A DNA stretch of 34,467 bases from PALSA-1004 sp046715035. Lineage in GTDB: Bacteria; Pseudomonadota; Gammaproteobacteria; Burkholderiales; SG8-41. The first letter of the stretch is position 1. Every line of letters begins with the position of its first letter. This document shows positions 23,074 to 31,764 of this stretch, piece after piece. A program made the translations under genes and the position numbers. The notes under the pieces were generated by a model. That model did not search any database. It had not been told where the DNA came from and saw only the letters and a list, made by a program, of their open reading frames with translations. The DNA is taken from assembly GCA_046715035.1 (NCBI GenBank), contig JBKJZR010000055.1:1-34467 (forward strand). Direction: 5' to 3'.

Positions 23074-24822
23074 ATGCGGCATATGACCAGCGCTGAGCTT
23101 TATCTGCGCCTGTTGAAGTACGTCGCGCCGTACTGGCGGCCGTTCGCGCTCTCGCTGCTCGGCATGGTCATCGTGGCCCTCACCGAGCCGGCGCTGCCGG
23201 CGCTGATGAAGCCGCTGCTCGATGGGACCTTCGTTCACAAGGACGAGATGCTGATGCGCTGGATGCCAGCGATCATCCTCGCCCTGGTCGTCGTACGCGG
23301 CCTCGCGGAGTATTTGGCGACGTTCGCCGGCAACTGGGTCGGCAACCGGCTGGTCATGGACCTGCGCGCCGCGATGTTCGCCAAGCTGCTGTCACTGCCG
23401 ACCGCTGTCTACGACGACAGCGCGACCGGCAACCTGATATCCAAGCTCACCTATGACGTGACCCAGGTCGCCTCCGCGGGAACCAGCGTGCTCACCGCAT
23501 TGTTCAAGGACACCCTTGCCCTGATCGGCCTGCTCGCCTGGATGTTCTACCTCAACTGGAAGCTCTCGCTGCTGGCGCTCGTGATGGCACCGCTGATCGT
23601 CGGCGTGGTGCGGATCATCAGCGTGCGGCTGCGCAACTCGAGCCGCATCGTGCAGCAGTCGATGGGCGACGTGACCCAGGTCCTCGAAGAGACGATCGAC
23701 GGCCACAAGGTGATCAAGCTGTTCGGCGGTCAGCGCTACGAGGCGGCGCGGTTCGCGCAGCAGACCAACCGCGTGCGCCAGTATCTTATGAAACAGGCCG
23801 CTGCCGCTGCGGCCAGCGTGCCGATCGTGCAACTGCTTGCCGGGATCGCGCTCGCCACCATCGTCTACCTCGCGACGCAGCAGTCGAGCGCGAACGAGAT
23901 CACCGTCGGCGGCTTTGTCTCTTTCATCACCGCGATGCTGATGCTGACGGCGCCGCTCAAGCGCATCACAAGCGTCAACGAGCCGCTGCAGCGGGGTCTC
24001 GCTGCGGCGGAAAGCGTGTTCGAGCTCATCGACCAGGAGAGCGAACGCGATCCCGGGCAGACCACGATTGCGCGCGCCCGCGGCGAGCTGCGCTTCGACC
24101 GCGTGACTTTTTCTTACGATGGCGCTTCCCGTCCCGCGCTCGACGGCATCTCGCTCGACATTGCACCGGGCGAGAGCATCGCGCTCGTCGGCGCGTCGGG
24201 CAGCGGCAAGAGCACGCTCGCCAGCCTGGTGCCGCGTTTCTACCGTCCCACGGGCGGACGCATTCTGCTCGACGGCCACGACCTCGAAACGCTGACGCTC
24301 GCGAGCCTGCGCGGCAATATCGCGCTCGTCAGTCAGGATGTCGTGCTGTTCAACGACAGCGTTGCCGCGAACATCGCGTATGGCGCGATGCGCGACACCA
24401 GCGAGTCCGACATCATCGCCGCCGCGACGGCAGCGCACGCGATGGAGTTTATCGCGGCCATGCCGCAGGGGCTGGCGACGCTGGTCGGGGAGAACGGCGT
24501 CAAGCTTTCCGGCGGCCAGCGCCAGCGGCTGGCGATCGCGCGCGCGCTCCTGAAGAATGCACCGGTCCTCGTGCTCGACGAGGCGACCTCGGCGCTGGAT
24601 TCGGAATCCGAGCGGCACGTCCAGGCCGCGCTCGAGACCCTGATGCGGGGGCGCACCACCATCGTCATAGCGCACCGGCTCTCGACTATCGAGAAGGCGG
24701 GCCGCATCGTGGTTCTCCAGGCCGGCCGCATCGCCGAAATCGGCAATCATCGCGAGCTGCTGGCGAAGAACGGCATCTATGCCAGGCTCTACAACATTCA
24801 GTTCAAGCTCGAGGCGGCGTAA
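23074..24822 (+). CDS. msbA: Lipid A export permease/ATP-binding protein MsbA
   Basis: This 582-residue half-transporter flips lipid A-core (and phospholipid) across the inner membrane using ATP and works as a homodimer. It has six transmembrane segments in the first 320 residues (PFALSLLGMVIVALTEPALP, IILALVVVRGLAEYLATFAG and others). The ABC domain has Walker A GASGSGKST (from residue 373), Q-loop VSQDVVLFN, signature LSGGQRQRLAIARALL (about 478), Walker B VLVLDEATSALD (about 498-509) and the switch histidine in IAHRLST. The N-terminal signature YVAPYWRPF and the ELLAKNGIYARLYNIQF end match proteobacterial MsbA. ATG 23074 is preferred over ATG 23083 because a promoter-like element leads directly to it. 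It heads a long envelope gene series. Confidence 0.92.
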   Translation: MRHMTSAELYLRLLKYVAPYWRPFALSLLGMVIVALTEPALPALMKPLLDGTFVHKDEMLMRWMPAIILALVVVRGLAEYLATFAGNWVGNRLVMDLRAAMFAKLLSLPTAVYDDSATGNLISKLTYDVTQVASAGTSVLTALFKDTLALIGLLAWMFYLNWKLSLLALVMAPLIVGVVRIISVRLRNSSRIVQQSMGDVTQVLEETIDGHKVIKLFGGQRYEAARFAQQTNRVRQYLMKQAAAAAASVPIVQLLAGIALATIVYLATQQSSANEITVGGFVSFITAMLMLTAPLKRITSVNEPLQRGLAAAESVFELIDQESERDPGQTTIARARGELRFDRVTFSYDGASRPALDGISLDIAPGESIALVGASGSGKSTLASLVPRFYRPTGGRILLDGHDLETLTLASLRGNIALVSQDVVLFNDSVAANIAYGAMRDTSESDIIAAATAAHAMEFIAAMPQGLATLVGENGVKLSGGQRQRLAIARALLKNAPVLVLDEATSALDSESERHVQAALETLMRGRTTIVIAHRLSTIEKAGRIVVLQAGRIAEIGNHRELLAKNGIYARLYNIQFKLEAA

Positions 24823-24828
24823 CGCGTC

Positions 24829-25770
24829 ATGGCGCACATCTCGGTGGTAACGCCCGTCTTTCGCGCCGAGGCCTGCCTCGACGAGTTGTACCGCCGCCTG
24901 CGGGCGGCGCTCGAACCCATCACCACGGACTTCGAGATCATCATGGTCGAAGATTGCGGTGGCGACCGGTCGTGGGAGCTCATCTGCGCGCTCGCGCGCC
25001 GCGATGCCCGCGTCAAGGGCCTGCGTTTCAGCCGCAATTTCGGCCAGCATTACGGCATCACTGCAGGGCTCGATCACTGCGACGGCGACTGGGTGATCGT
25101 GATGGACTGCGACCTGCAGGACCGCCCGGAGGAGATTCCCGCGCTCTACGCGAAAGCGCTCGAGGGGTACGACGTCGTGCTGGCGCGCCGCGGCAAGCGC
25201 AATGACCCGCCGCTCAAGCGCGCCCTGTCGTGGCTCTTTTACCGCCTGTTCAGCTGGCTCGCCGACATGGAGTACGACGGACAGATCGGCAACTTTCGCA
25301 TCGTCTCGCGCAAGGTGGTCGTCAACTTCCGCGCCATGCGCGAGCAGCTGCGGTTCTTCGGCGCGCTCGTCAACTGGATGGGTTTCCCCAGCGCGACTGT
25401 CGACGTGCAGCACGAGGAGCGCTACGCCGGGGAGTCGACCTACACGCTGGGCAAGCTGTGGACGCTCGCCGCCGAGACCATCGTCGCGTATTCGGACAAG
25501 CCGCTGCGGCTGTCGATCCGCTTCGGCTTCGTCCTCGCGTTCTGCGCTTTTCTTTACGGCGTCTACATCCTGATGCTCGCGCTTTTCTACGGTGTGCCGA
25601 TCGAGGGCTGGGCGAGCCTCATCGTTTCCGTTTATTTCATCGGCGGTATAATCATCGCGATCCTCGGCATCATCGGCATCTACCTCGGCAAGACCTATGA
25701 CGAAGCCAAGCGGCGGCCGTTATACGTGATACTCGATTCCACATTCCATGCACGACGCCCAGCAGATTAG
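24829..25770 (+). CDS. Family 2 glycosyltransferase, ArnC/GtrB (polyprenyl-phosphate sugar synthase) type
   Basis: This 313-residue enzyme has an N-terminal GT-A domain and two C-terminal membrane segments (FGFVLAFCAFLYGVYILMLA and WASLIVSVYFIGGIIIAILG, about 230-285). Key motifs are ISVVTPVFRAEACLDELYRR, the metal-binding DCDLQDRPEEIP, RNFGQHYGITAGLDH and HEERYAGESTYTLGKLW. The end GIIGIYLGKTYDEAKRRPLY is typical of ArnC, GtrB and dolichyl-phosphate-mannose synthase relatives, which transfer a nucleotide sugar to undecaprenyl phosphate on the cytoplasmic face. It starts seven bases after msbA and overlaps the acetyltransferase gene by 23 bases. Downstream amino-sugar genes suggest its donor is an N-acetylated 4-amino-4,6-dideoxyhexose; this is inferred. 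Confidence 0.88.
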   Translation: MAHISVVTPVFRAEACLDELYRRLRAALEPITTDFEIIMVEDCGGDRSWELICALARRDARVKGLRFSRNFGQHYGITAGLDHCDGDWVIVMDCDLQDRPEEIPALYAKALEGYDVVLARRGKRNDPPLKRALSWLFYRLFSWLADMEYDGQIGNFRIVSRKVVVNFRAMREQLRFFGALVNWMGFPSATVDVQHEERYAGESTYTLGKLWTLAAETIVAYSDKPLRLSIRFGFVLAFCAFLYGVYILMLALFYGVPIEGWASLIVSVYFIGGIIIAILGIIGIYLGKTYDEAKRRPLYVILDSTFHARRPAD

Positions 25771-26422
25771 GCCCACTCCATGGGACCGAGCTGCATTCGG
25801 CATGGACTGCTTCGAGATCGTCGATCCGAGCCGTGAAGTCCTCAACGCTGCGCTGCGCACGCCCGGGCATTACACGGTAAAGATCGACCCGCTCGCCGAC
25901 AAAAAGCCGCTTCACGAGCTCGGCTACTACTACTGCGATACCCTGATCGAGCCGTGGTGCACGGCAGGCAGCCTGGCCGAGTTTGCGCACGAGGATGCTG
26001 CCTACTCGGCCGACGTTCCAGTCGACGCGATTACCGACATTTGCCGCAGGGCGTTTCTTTTCGGGCGTTTTCATCGCGACTTCAACATCGATCCCGACAG
26101 GGCTGACCTGCGCTACGAGAACTGGTTGCGGCAGCTGCACCGCGAAGGCCGTGTCTTCGGGCTCCTGTTCAGGAACGATCTGGCCGGCTTCGTGGCGCAC
26201 TCCGGCGACAGCCTGGTGTTGCACGCGATGGACGTGCGCTTCCGCGGCAAGGGGCTGGCGAAGTTCTTTTGGAGCGCCATATGCAAGGACCTGTTCGCGC
26301 AGGGGCATCGCGAGATACGCAGCTCGATCTCGTTCGTCAACACCGCGGTGATCAATCTCTATTCGACGCTCGGCTTCCGGTTTCGCAAGCCCGTCGACGT
26401 CTATCACCGGATAGTGCCGTGA
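25748..26422 (+). CDS. GNAT-family acetyltransferase, WecD-like
   Basis: This 224-residue protein has the layout of WecD (dTDP-fucosamine acetyltransferase): an N-terminal half-domain starting TPWDRAAFGMDCFEI with LHELGYYYCDTLIE, then the GNAT core with ITDICRRAFLFGRFHRDFNI and YENWLRQ. The acetyl-CoA loop region VRFRGKGLAKFFWSAI (R/Q-x-x-G-x-G/A form) and SFVNTAVINLYSTLGFRF complete the fold. With the WecE transaminase four genes later it would complete the sugar by acetylating the 4-amino group. The start overlaps the glycosyltransferase by 23 bases, and the stop overlaps the next GTG start, so the run is translationally coupled. Another acyl donor or sugar isomer is possible. Confidence 0.75.
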   Translation: MHDAQQIRPTPWDRAAFGMDCFEIVDPSREVLNAALRTPGHYTVKIDPLADKKPLHELGYYYCDTLIEPWCTAGSLAEFAHEDAAYSADVPVDAITDICRRAFLFGRFHRDFNIDPDRADLRYENWLRQLHREGRVFGLLFRNDLAGFVAHSGDSLVLHAMDVRFRGKGLAKFFWSAICKDLFAQGHREIRSSISFVNTAVINLYSTLGFRFRKPVDVYHRIVP

Positions 26423-26781
26423 GCTATGTGTACGTAGCATGTACGGTGCTCCTGACCGTATACGGGCAGATCGCCATCAAGGCCCGGGTGCTGCAGGCGG
26501 GGCCACTGCCCGCCGACGCTGGTGACAAGATCTGGTTTCTGGCGCGCCTGCTGATCGATCCGTGGGTGATCAGCGCGCTTGCCGCGGGGCTGCTCGCAGC
26601 GGTGTCGTGGATGGCCGCGATGACGCGGCTCGAGCTCTCGCACGCCTATCCGTTCATGAGCCTGGCCTTCGTGCTGGTGATGATCTGCAGCGCGGTCATT
26701 TTCAGCGAGCCGATCACTCCGCTCAAAGTCGCCGGCATCACGCTCGTGGTGCTGGGGATCGTGGTCGGGAGCCAGGGTTGA
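26419..26781 (+). CDS. Small four-helix transporter, EmrE/ArnE-like flippase subunit
   Basis: This 120-residue protein has four hydrophobic segments (YVYVACTVLLTVYGQIAIKA, VISALAAGLLAAVSWMAAM, PFMSLAFVLVMICSAVIF, LKVAGITLVVLGIVVGSQ). It has the SMR/EamA half-transporter size and the Y-G-Q-x-x-x-K and YPFMSLAFVLV features seen in ArnE/ArnF-type proteins. Those proteins flip undecaprenyl-phosphate-linked aminoarabinose as dimers. The start GTG 26419 overlaps the previous stop (GTGA) and the stop overlaps the next TTG (TTGA). Between an ArnC-like synthase and other glycan genes, a lipid-linked sugar is the likely cargo. Small-drug export is the alternative. Confidence 0.78.
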   Translation: MSYVYVACTVLLTVYGQIAIKARVLQAGPLPADAGDKIWFLARLLIDPWVISALAAGLLAAVSWMAAMTRLELSHAYPFMSLAFVLVMICSAVIFSEPITPLKVAGITLVVLGIVVGSQG

Positions 26782-27647
26782 AGCTGTGCCAGCGCTGCCG
26801 CGCGCCGCTCGACGGCGCGGGCTGGGCGTGCTCGCACTGCGGGCACCAGCCGCCGCTGATTGCGGGCTACCCCGCTTTCGCCCCGGAGCTCGCGTGCGCG
26901 GACCAGGGCTACGCCGCTGCCTACTATCAGGAGCTGTACGCGCTCGAAGCCGGAAACTACTGGTTTCGTGCCCGCAACGCCCTGCTCGTGTGGGCGCTGC
27001 GGAAGTTCTTTCCCCGCGCGCGCGATTTTCTCGAAATCGGCTGCGGCACGGGCCACGTGCTCGCCGGCGTGGCCGCCGCGATGCCGCAGCTCGCGCTGTA
27101 CGCAAGCGAGCTGCTGAGCGCGGGACTGCCGTACGCAGCCCGACGCACCCCGCGCGCGGAATTATTCCAGATGGACGCGCGTGCCGTGCCGTTTGCGGAT
27201 CACTTCGATGTCGTGGGCGCGTTCGATGTGCTCGAGCACATCGAAGCGGACGCCGTCGTGCTGCGCGAGGCGCATCGCGCGCTCAGGCACGGCGGCGGAT
27301 TGATGGTTACCGTTCCGCAGCACGCATTCCTGTGGAGCCAGGTCGACGAGCATGCGCGGCACGTCAGGCGCTATGGCGCGCGCGAGCTGCGCACGAAGGT
27401 GATCGACGCCGGTTTTCGCATCGTCATGATGACGTCGTTCGTGTCGCTCGTGCTGCCGCTGATGATGCTGTCCCGATTCATGCGGCGCGCGCCGACTGCA
27501 GACTTCGACGTGCTGGCCGAGCTTCGCGTCGGTCGCGTCGCAAATATTCTGCTGGGGTCGGCGCTCGGATTCGAGCGCCTGCTGATTCGCATCGGCGTGC
27601 GGTTTCCGGCCGGCGGCTCGCTGCTGCTGGTAGCTGTGCGAGAATGA
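26778..27647 (+). CDS. Class I SAM-dependent methyltransferase with N-terminal zinc ribbon
   Basis: This 289-residue protein begins with a four-cysteine ribbon (CQRC near residue 4 and CSHC near residue 18), then the Rossmann methyltransferase with motif I FLEIGCGTGHVLAGV, an acidic AFDVLEHIEAD segment and REAHRALRHGGGLMVTVPQH. The C-terminal part has two hydrophobic stretches (VSLVLPLMMLSRF, VANILLGSALGFERLL), so it may sit at the membrane. Start TTG 26778 overlaps the flippase stop and puts the ribbon at the very N-terminus. Similar ribbon-bearing methyltransferases occur in glycan loci. The acceptor (sugar or lipid-linked sugar) is unknown. Confidence 0.82.
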   Translation: MKLCQRCRAPLDGAGWACSHCGHQPPLIAGYPAFAPELACADQGYAAAYYQELYALEAGNYWFRARNALLVWALRKFFPRARDFLEIGCGTGHVLAGVAAAMPQLALYASELLSAGLPYAARRTPRAELFQMDARAVPFADHFDVVGAFDVLEHIEADAVVLREAHRALRHGGGLMVTVPQHAFLWSQVDEHARHVRRYGARELRTKVIDAGFRIVMMTSFVSLVLPLMMLSRFMRRAPTADFDVLAELRVGRVANILLGSALGFERLLIRIGVRFPAGGSLLLVAVRE

Positions 27648-27657
27648 CGCGATCCCG

Positions 27658-28803
27658 ATGAAAATTCCATTCAACAAGCCCGACGCGGTGGGCGCCGAGC
27701 TGGCGAACATCAGCGACGCCCTGGCGCGCGGTCATCTGTCGGGCGACGGCTTTTACACCAAACGCTGTCACCAGTGGCTGGAGCAGCGGCTGGGCGCTGC
27801 GCACGCGCTGCTCACCCATTCGTGCACCGGAGCGCTCGAGATGGCTGCGATCCTGTGCGATCTCGCGCCCGGCGACGAGGTCATCATGCCGTCGTATACC
27901 TTCGTTTCGACGGCGAATGCGGTGGTGCTGCGCGGCGCGGTGCCGGTCTTCGTCGACATCCGTCCCGACACGATCAACATCGACGAGCGCCTGCTCGAGC
28001 CGGCGATCACGGCGCGCACGAAAGCGATCTCGGTGGTGCACTATGCCGGTGTAGCGTGCGAGATGGACGCCATAATCGCGGTTGCCCGCAAGCACGGTCT
28101 CCTGGTGGTGGAGGATGCCGCGCAGGCGCTGCTGGCAACTTACCAGGACCGCAATCTGGGGACCATCGGCCAGCTCGGCTGCATCAGCTTTCACGAGACC
28201 AAGAACATCATCAGCGGCGAAGGAGGGGCGTTGCTGATCAACGATCCCGCATTGGCGGAGCGCGCCGAGATTATCCGCGAGAAGGGCACCAATCGCAGCC
28301 GCTTCCTGCGCGGCGAGGTCGACAAGTACAGCTGGGTCGACATCGGATCTTCGTACCTGCCGAGCGAGCTGGTCGCGGCGTTCCTCGACGCCCAGCTGGC
28401 GCGCGCTGACGAAGTGATCGCCCGCAGGCGGTTGGTCTGGCAGCGCTACCACGATGGTCTGGCCGGGCTTGCGGCCACCGGGCGCATCGAGCTGCCGCGT
28501 GCCGGGTACGGCGATCGCGGGCCCAATGGCCATTTGTTTTACGTTCTGACCGACACCCTGCAGACCCGCGTGGCACTGGCAAAACGCCTCAGGGAAGAGG
28601 AAATACTGGCGGTGTCCCATTATGTGCCTCTGCACAGCTCGCAGGCCGGCCGCAAATGGGGAAGGGCAAGCGGCGAGTTGCAAGTGACCGAGTCGATCAG
28701 CGATCGGCTGCTGCGACTGCCGCTTTATTACGGCATCAGCGATGCACAGGTCGACACGGTAATAGGGGTGGTGCGGAGCTTTTTTGATCGCGGTGGCGGC
28801 TAA
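27658..28803 (+). CDS. wecE: dTDP-4-amino-4,6-dideoxygalactose transaminase
   Basis: This 381-residue PLP enzyme aminates dTDP-4-keto-6-deoxyglucose to give dTDP-fucosamine. It follows E. coli WecE closely throughout: IPFNKPDAVGAEL, CHQWLEQRLGAAHALLT, DEVIMPSYTFVSTANAVVLR, VHYAGVACEMD, VVEDAAQA, the PLP lysine K182 in SFHETKNIISGEGG, REKGTNRSRFLRGEVDKYSW and ISDRLLRLPLYYGIS. Length is normal. It lies 10 bp after the methyltransferase. The dTDP-glucose synthase and dehydratase genes (rffH/rmlA, rffG/rmlB) needed upstream in the pathway are not in this window. Confidence 0.95.
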   Translation: MKIPFNKPDAVGAELANISDALARGHLSGDGFYTKRCHQWLEQRLGAAHALLTHSCTGALEMAAILCDLAPGDEVIMPSYTFVSTANAVVLRGAVPVFVDIRPDTINIDERLLEPAITARTKAISVVHYAGVACEMDAIIAVARKHGLLVVEDAAQALLATYQDRNLGTIGQLGCISFHETKNIISGEGGALLINDPALAERAEIIREKGTNRSRFLRGEVDKYSWVDIGSSYLPSELVAAFLDAQLARADEVIARRRLVWQRYHDGLAGLAATGRIELPRAGYGDRGPNGHLFYVLTDTLQTRVALAKRLREEEILAVSHYVPLHSSQAGRKWGRASGELQVTESISDRLLRLPLYYGISDAQVDTVIGVVRSFFDRGGG

Positions 28804-28970
28804 ACGCCGGCGCGCATCACCGCGCCCGGTTCCGCGTGGCCGATGTGTCGGGCGCGGCTGCGTTTAGCCGTCTGCCGCCCGCCTGGGGTAGAAAGCGCGT
28901 TGCTGGCCGCTGAAAGAGCGCGCTGCAGCCGGGCTCGTATCGATCGCGGCTGACGATATCGCGCGACAGG

Positions 28971-30515
28971 ATGCTATTCAACTCTCACGTTTTCCTGTTC
29001 GGCTTCCTGCCGCTCACGCTCGCGGGATTTTTCCTGCTGGGACGCTACTGGCCCATGCTGGCGGCGGCGTGGCTGACCGCCGCATCGCTCTTCTTCTACG
29101 GCTGGTGGGACGCGCGCTACGTGCTGCTGCTGGTCGTGTCGATCATCTTCAACTACGGCTGCGGGTATCTGCTGGCGCGGGCCGCCGCACTGCGCGACCA
29201 GCGCAGCCTCGGGCGGCTACTCTTCATGGCAGTGGCGGTGAATCTGGCGATGCTTGCGTACTACAAATACGCGAACTTTTTCCTCGCGCAGGTAACCGGC
29301 CACACCGATCCGCTCGGCCAGATCATACTGCCGCTGGGCATCTCGTTTTTCACCTTCACGCAGATCGCCTTTCTGGCCGATGTCTATCACGGCAAGGCGC
29401 GCGAATACAACTTCATCCATTACGGGCTGTTCGTCACTTATTTCCCGCATCTGATCGCCGGTCCGGTGCTGCACCATGCGGAAATGATGCCGCAGTTCGC
29501 GCGGCCCGCGACCTACCGCTTCAGTTTCGAGAACGCGTCCGTGGGCATGACGATCTTCACGATCGGTCTGTTCAAGAAAGTGATGCTCGCCGACAACGTC
29601 GGCGCGTATGCGCGGCCGGTGTTCGATGCCGCCGCCAGCGGGATCGAGCTGACCTTGCTCGAGGCGTGGGGCGGAGCGCTCGCGTACACGTTCCAGCTGT
29701 ATTTCGATTTCTCCGGGTATTCGGACATGGCGATCGGTCTGTCGCGGCTGTTCGGCATCGTACTGCCGCTCAACTTTCATTCTCCGTACAAGTCGGCCAG
29801 CATCATCGAGTTCTGGCGTCGCTGGCACATGACGCTGTCGCGCTTTCTGCGCGATTACCTCTACATACCGCTCGGCGGCAACCGCAAAGGGGTCGCGCGG
29901 CGCTACCTTGCCTTGATGATGACGATGGTTCTCGGTGGCTTATGGCACGGCGCGGGCTGGACATTCGTCCTGTGGGGAACGCTGCACGGCTTGTATCTCG
30001 TCATCAACCACGGCTGGCGCGCGCTGCGCCTGAGGATGGGGCAAGACCTGAAGCGCACGACGGCGGGGGGGCGGGCGACCGCCAGCGTGCTGACCTTCGT
30101 CGCGGTGGTATGCGGCTGGGTCGTGTTCCGCGCCGCGGACATGGATGCGGCGATCCTGATGCTGAAGGCGATGGCCGGCCTTAACGGTCTGGTGGTGCCC
30201 GACTTCTGGCTTCCCAAATGGGGCGCTCTGGGTGGCTGGCTGGCCGCCCACGGCGTGCAATTCGGCGATACGCGCGGCCTGGTGAGCGGCGGACTCGTCA
30301 ACTGGATCTGGATCTTGCTGCTGGTGGTCTGGTTTGCCCCCAACACCCAGCAGTTGCTGGCCGCCTACCGCCCGGCGCTCGCGCTGATTGCGGAAGAGTA
30401 TCGCGGCCCGGCGTGGCGCCCCACACGCGCCTATGCGCTGCTGGTCGCCGCGCTGGCGCTGCTCGCGGTCTTCAACCTGCACCAGCATTCCGAGTTTCTT
30501 TACTTCCAGTTTTGA
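28971..30515 (+). CDS. MBOAT-family membrane O-acyltransferase (AlgI-like)
   Basis: This 514-residue polytopic inner-membrane protein starts MLFNSHVFLFGFLPLTL and carries the AlgI/DltB-type signature regions LAYYKYANFF, LPLGISFFTFTQIAFLADVY, YFPHLIAGPVLHH, LYFDFSGYSDMAIGLSRLFG, IEFWRRWHMTLSRFLRDYLY, and the active-site histidine in GGLWHGAGWTFVLWG. Such proteins pass acetyl groups across the membrane for O-acetylation of an exported glycan. The stop shares one base with the start of the SGNH partner (TGATG). The 167-bp gap before it has no strong signal, so it may be read from the upstream promoter. Confidence 0.93.
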   Translation: MLFNSHVFLFGFLPLTLAGFFLLGRYWPMLAAAWLTAASLFFYGWWDARYVLLLVVSIIFNYGCGYLLARAAALRDQRSLGRLLFMAVAVNLAMLAYYKYANFFLAQVTGHTDPLGQIILPLGISFFTFTQIAFLADVYHGKAREYNFIHYGLFVTYFPHLIAGPVLHHAEMMPQFARPATYRFSFENASVGMTIFTIGLFKKVMLADNVGAYARPVFDAAASGIELTLLEAWGGALAYTFQLYFDFSGYSDMAIGLSRLFGIVLPLNFHSPYKSASIIEFWRRWHMTLSRFLRDYLYIPLGGNRKGVARRYLALMMTMVLGGLWHGAGWTFVLWGTLHGLYLVINHGWRALRLRMGQDLKRTTAGGRATASVLTFVAVVCGWVVFRAADMDAAILMLKAMAGLNGLVVPDFWLPKWGALGGWLAAHGVQFGDTRGLVSGGLVNWIWILLLVVWFAPNTQQLLAAYRPALALIAEEYRGPAWRPTRAYALLVAALALLAVFNLHQHSEFLYFQF

Positions 30516-31711
30516 TGACAACGCAGCGCGACCATGCACGCTACGTCAGGCTCGCGCTCGGCGCGATGCTGCTCGCGCTCGGCGCCGTGGTCGCGCTGAA
30601 CTACCCGCTGGTCGAGCGCAGCGCCGGCGGCGCGCGCATGGTGACGGCAGCGAGCCTCTGGCAGCAGTCCACGAAAGGGGTCACGTACGCGCCGCCGCTG
30701 AACGCCAATCAGCCCTTCAAGGCGGCGCGCATCCACGCGCGCATGCCGGAGATCAATACCGTGGTTTTCGGCTCGTCGACCATGATGGGCATCACCCAGG
30801 ACATGTTTCCTGCGGACATGCGCCTCTACAATTTCGCCCAGACAGGCAACGCGCTGCCGACGGCGATCGGTGAAGCCAGGGCGCTTCACCGCGGGCAGCC
30901 AGCAGCGTTCAGGCTCTTCGTGCTGCCACTTGATTGGGCGCTGGGGTTTGTCTACGAGAGCCGGCCGCCCCCCGACATTGTGTTTCCGCTGTCACCGCCG
31001 GCGTTCGCGGCGCGCGAGACGAAGGCGGCGCTGCGCAACCTCGCTGATGCCCTTTCGCTGCCGCGCGTCAGGAACCTGCTGCGGATCATCGGTGGCATCA
31101 TGCGTTCGCGCGATCCGGCAGCCGTTTTCCGGGAAACCTTCCTGCAGGAGTCAGGCGATGAATACCGCTGCGCCGACGGCACGCCGGCCAAGGACTTCGA
31201 CACGATCTTTCGCGGCACGTGCACCGGGTTTCGCTACGACGGCAGCGCGACGTTCGCCAATCTCACGCCCGTGGCGGCGCGGCGCGCCCCGACGCTGATC
31301 GCGAGCGCCCTGGTGCCCAGCTCGAAGTATGTTGCGCGGCTGGCGGAAGTCGGCGGCGAGCCCGATCGCGGGTTGCTCGATGCGATAGGTGCGCTGGCTG
31401 CCGCCCTCAGGCAACAGGGCGGCGACGTGATCCTGCTGCTGCCTCCGCTTCTGCCGGGGATGGAGCGCGCGTTTCTCGACGGCGCTGCAACCGGCGGTCC
31501 GCTCGGCCGCACCAAACAGGCGCTGGATGTGTGGTCCCGCAGGAACCGGCTGGTCGTCATCGATGCCGGGCAGTCCGAGCGCTATGGATGCGGCGTCGAA
31601 GAATTCGTCGACGAGCATCACGCGCTGCCGCAATGTTACGCGCGCGTGTTCACCCGGTTCTGGAACGATGCCCGCGGGCTCGAACGTCCCGGGTTGTGGA
31701 GCGGCGGCTAG
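30515..31711 (+). CDS. SGNH/AlgX-like acetyltransferase partner of the MBOAT protein
   Basis: This 398-residue protein has an N-terminal membrane anchor (LALGAMLLALGAVVALNYPL) and a periplasmic SGNH-hydrolase-like domain. The nucleophile block is INTVVFGSSTMMGI and the catalytic D-x-x-H block is likely FVDEHHALPQ near the C-terminus. ALRQQGGDVILLLPPLLPGM matches a central SGNH strand. It is translationally coupled to the MBOAT gene. Together they would move acetyl groups to the outer face and place them on a sugar, as in AlgI with AlgJ/AlgX. Start ATG 30515 is fixed by the overlap. The acceptor is not known. Confidence 0.82.
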   Translation: MTTQRDHARYVRLALGAMLLALGAVVALNYPLVERSAGGARMVTAASLWQQSTKGVTYAPPLNANQPFKAARIHARMPEINTVVFGSSTMMGITQDMFPADMRLYNFAQTGNALPTAIGEARALHRGQPAAFRLFVLPLDWALGFVYESRPPPDIVFPLSPPAFAARETKAALRNLADALSLPRVRNLLRIIGGIMRSRDPAAVFRETFLQESGDEYRCADGTPAKDFDTIFRGTCTGFRYDGSATFANLTPVAARRAPTLIASALVPSSKYVARLAEVGGEPDRGLLDAIGALAAALRQQGGDVILLLPPLLPGMERAFLDGAATGGPLGRTKQALDVWSRRNRLVVIDAGQSERYGCGVEEFVDEHHALPQCYARVFTRFWNDARGLERPGLWSGG

Positions 31712-31724
31712 GAAAGCAGTTGGC

Positions 31725-31754
31725 CGCAGATAAACGCGGATAAACGCAGATGAG
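31725..31754. repeat. Three 10-bp tandem units (CGCAGATAAA type)
   Basis: CGCAGATAAA, CGCGGATAAA and CGCAGATGAG stand head to tail in the 53-bp gap between the SGNH gene and the glycosyltransferase gene. The motif is one base short of three helical turns in total. Similar GATAAACGC-type short repeats occur between genes in many unrelated bacteria. Its function is unknown. Confidence 0.6.
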
Positions 31755-31764
31755 ATAGTTTTGA

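Noticed and set aside
23392..25413. Minus-strand ORF of 673 codons opposite msbA and the glycosyltransferase
   Set aside because: Antisense to intact Walker and signature motifs of msbA; no protein features.
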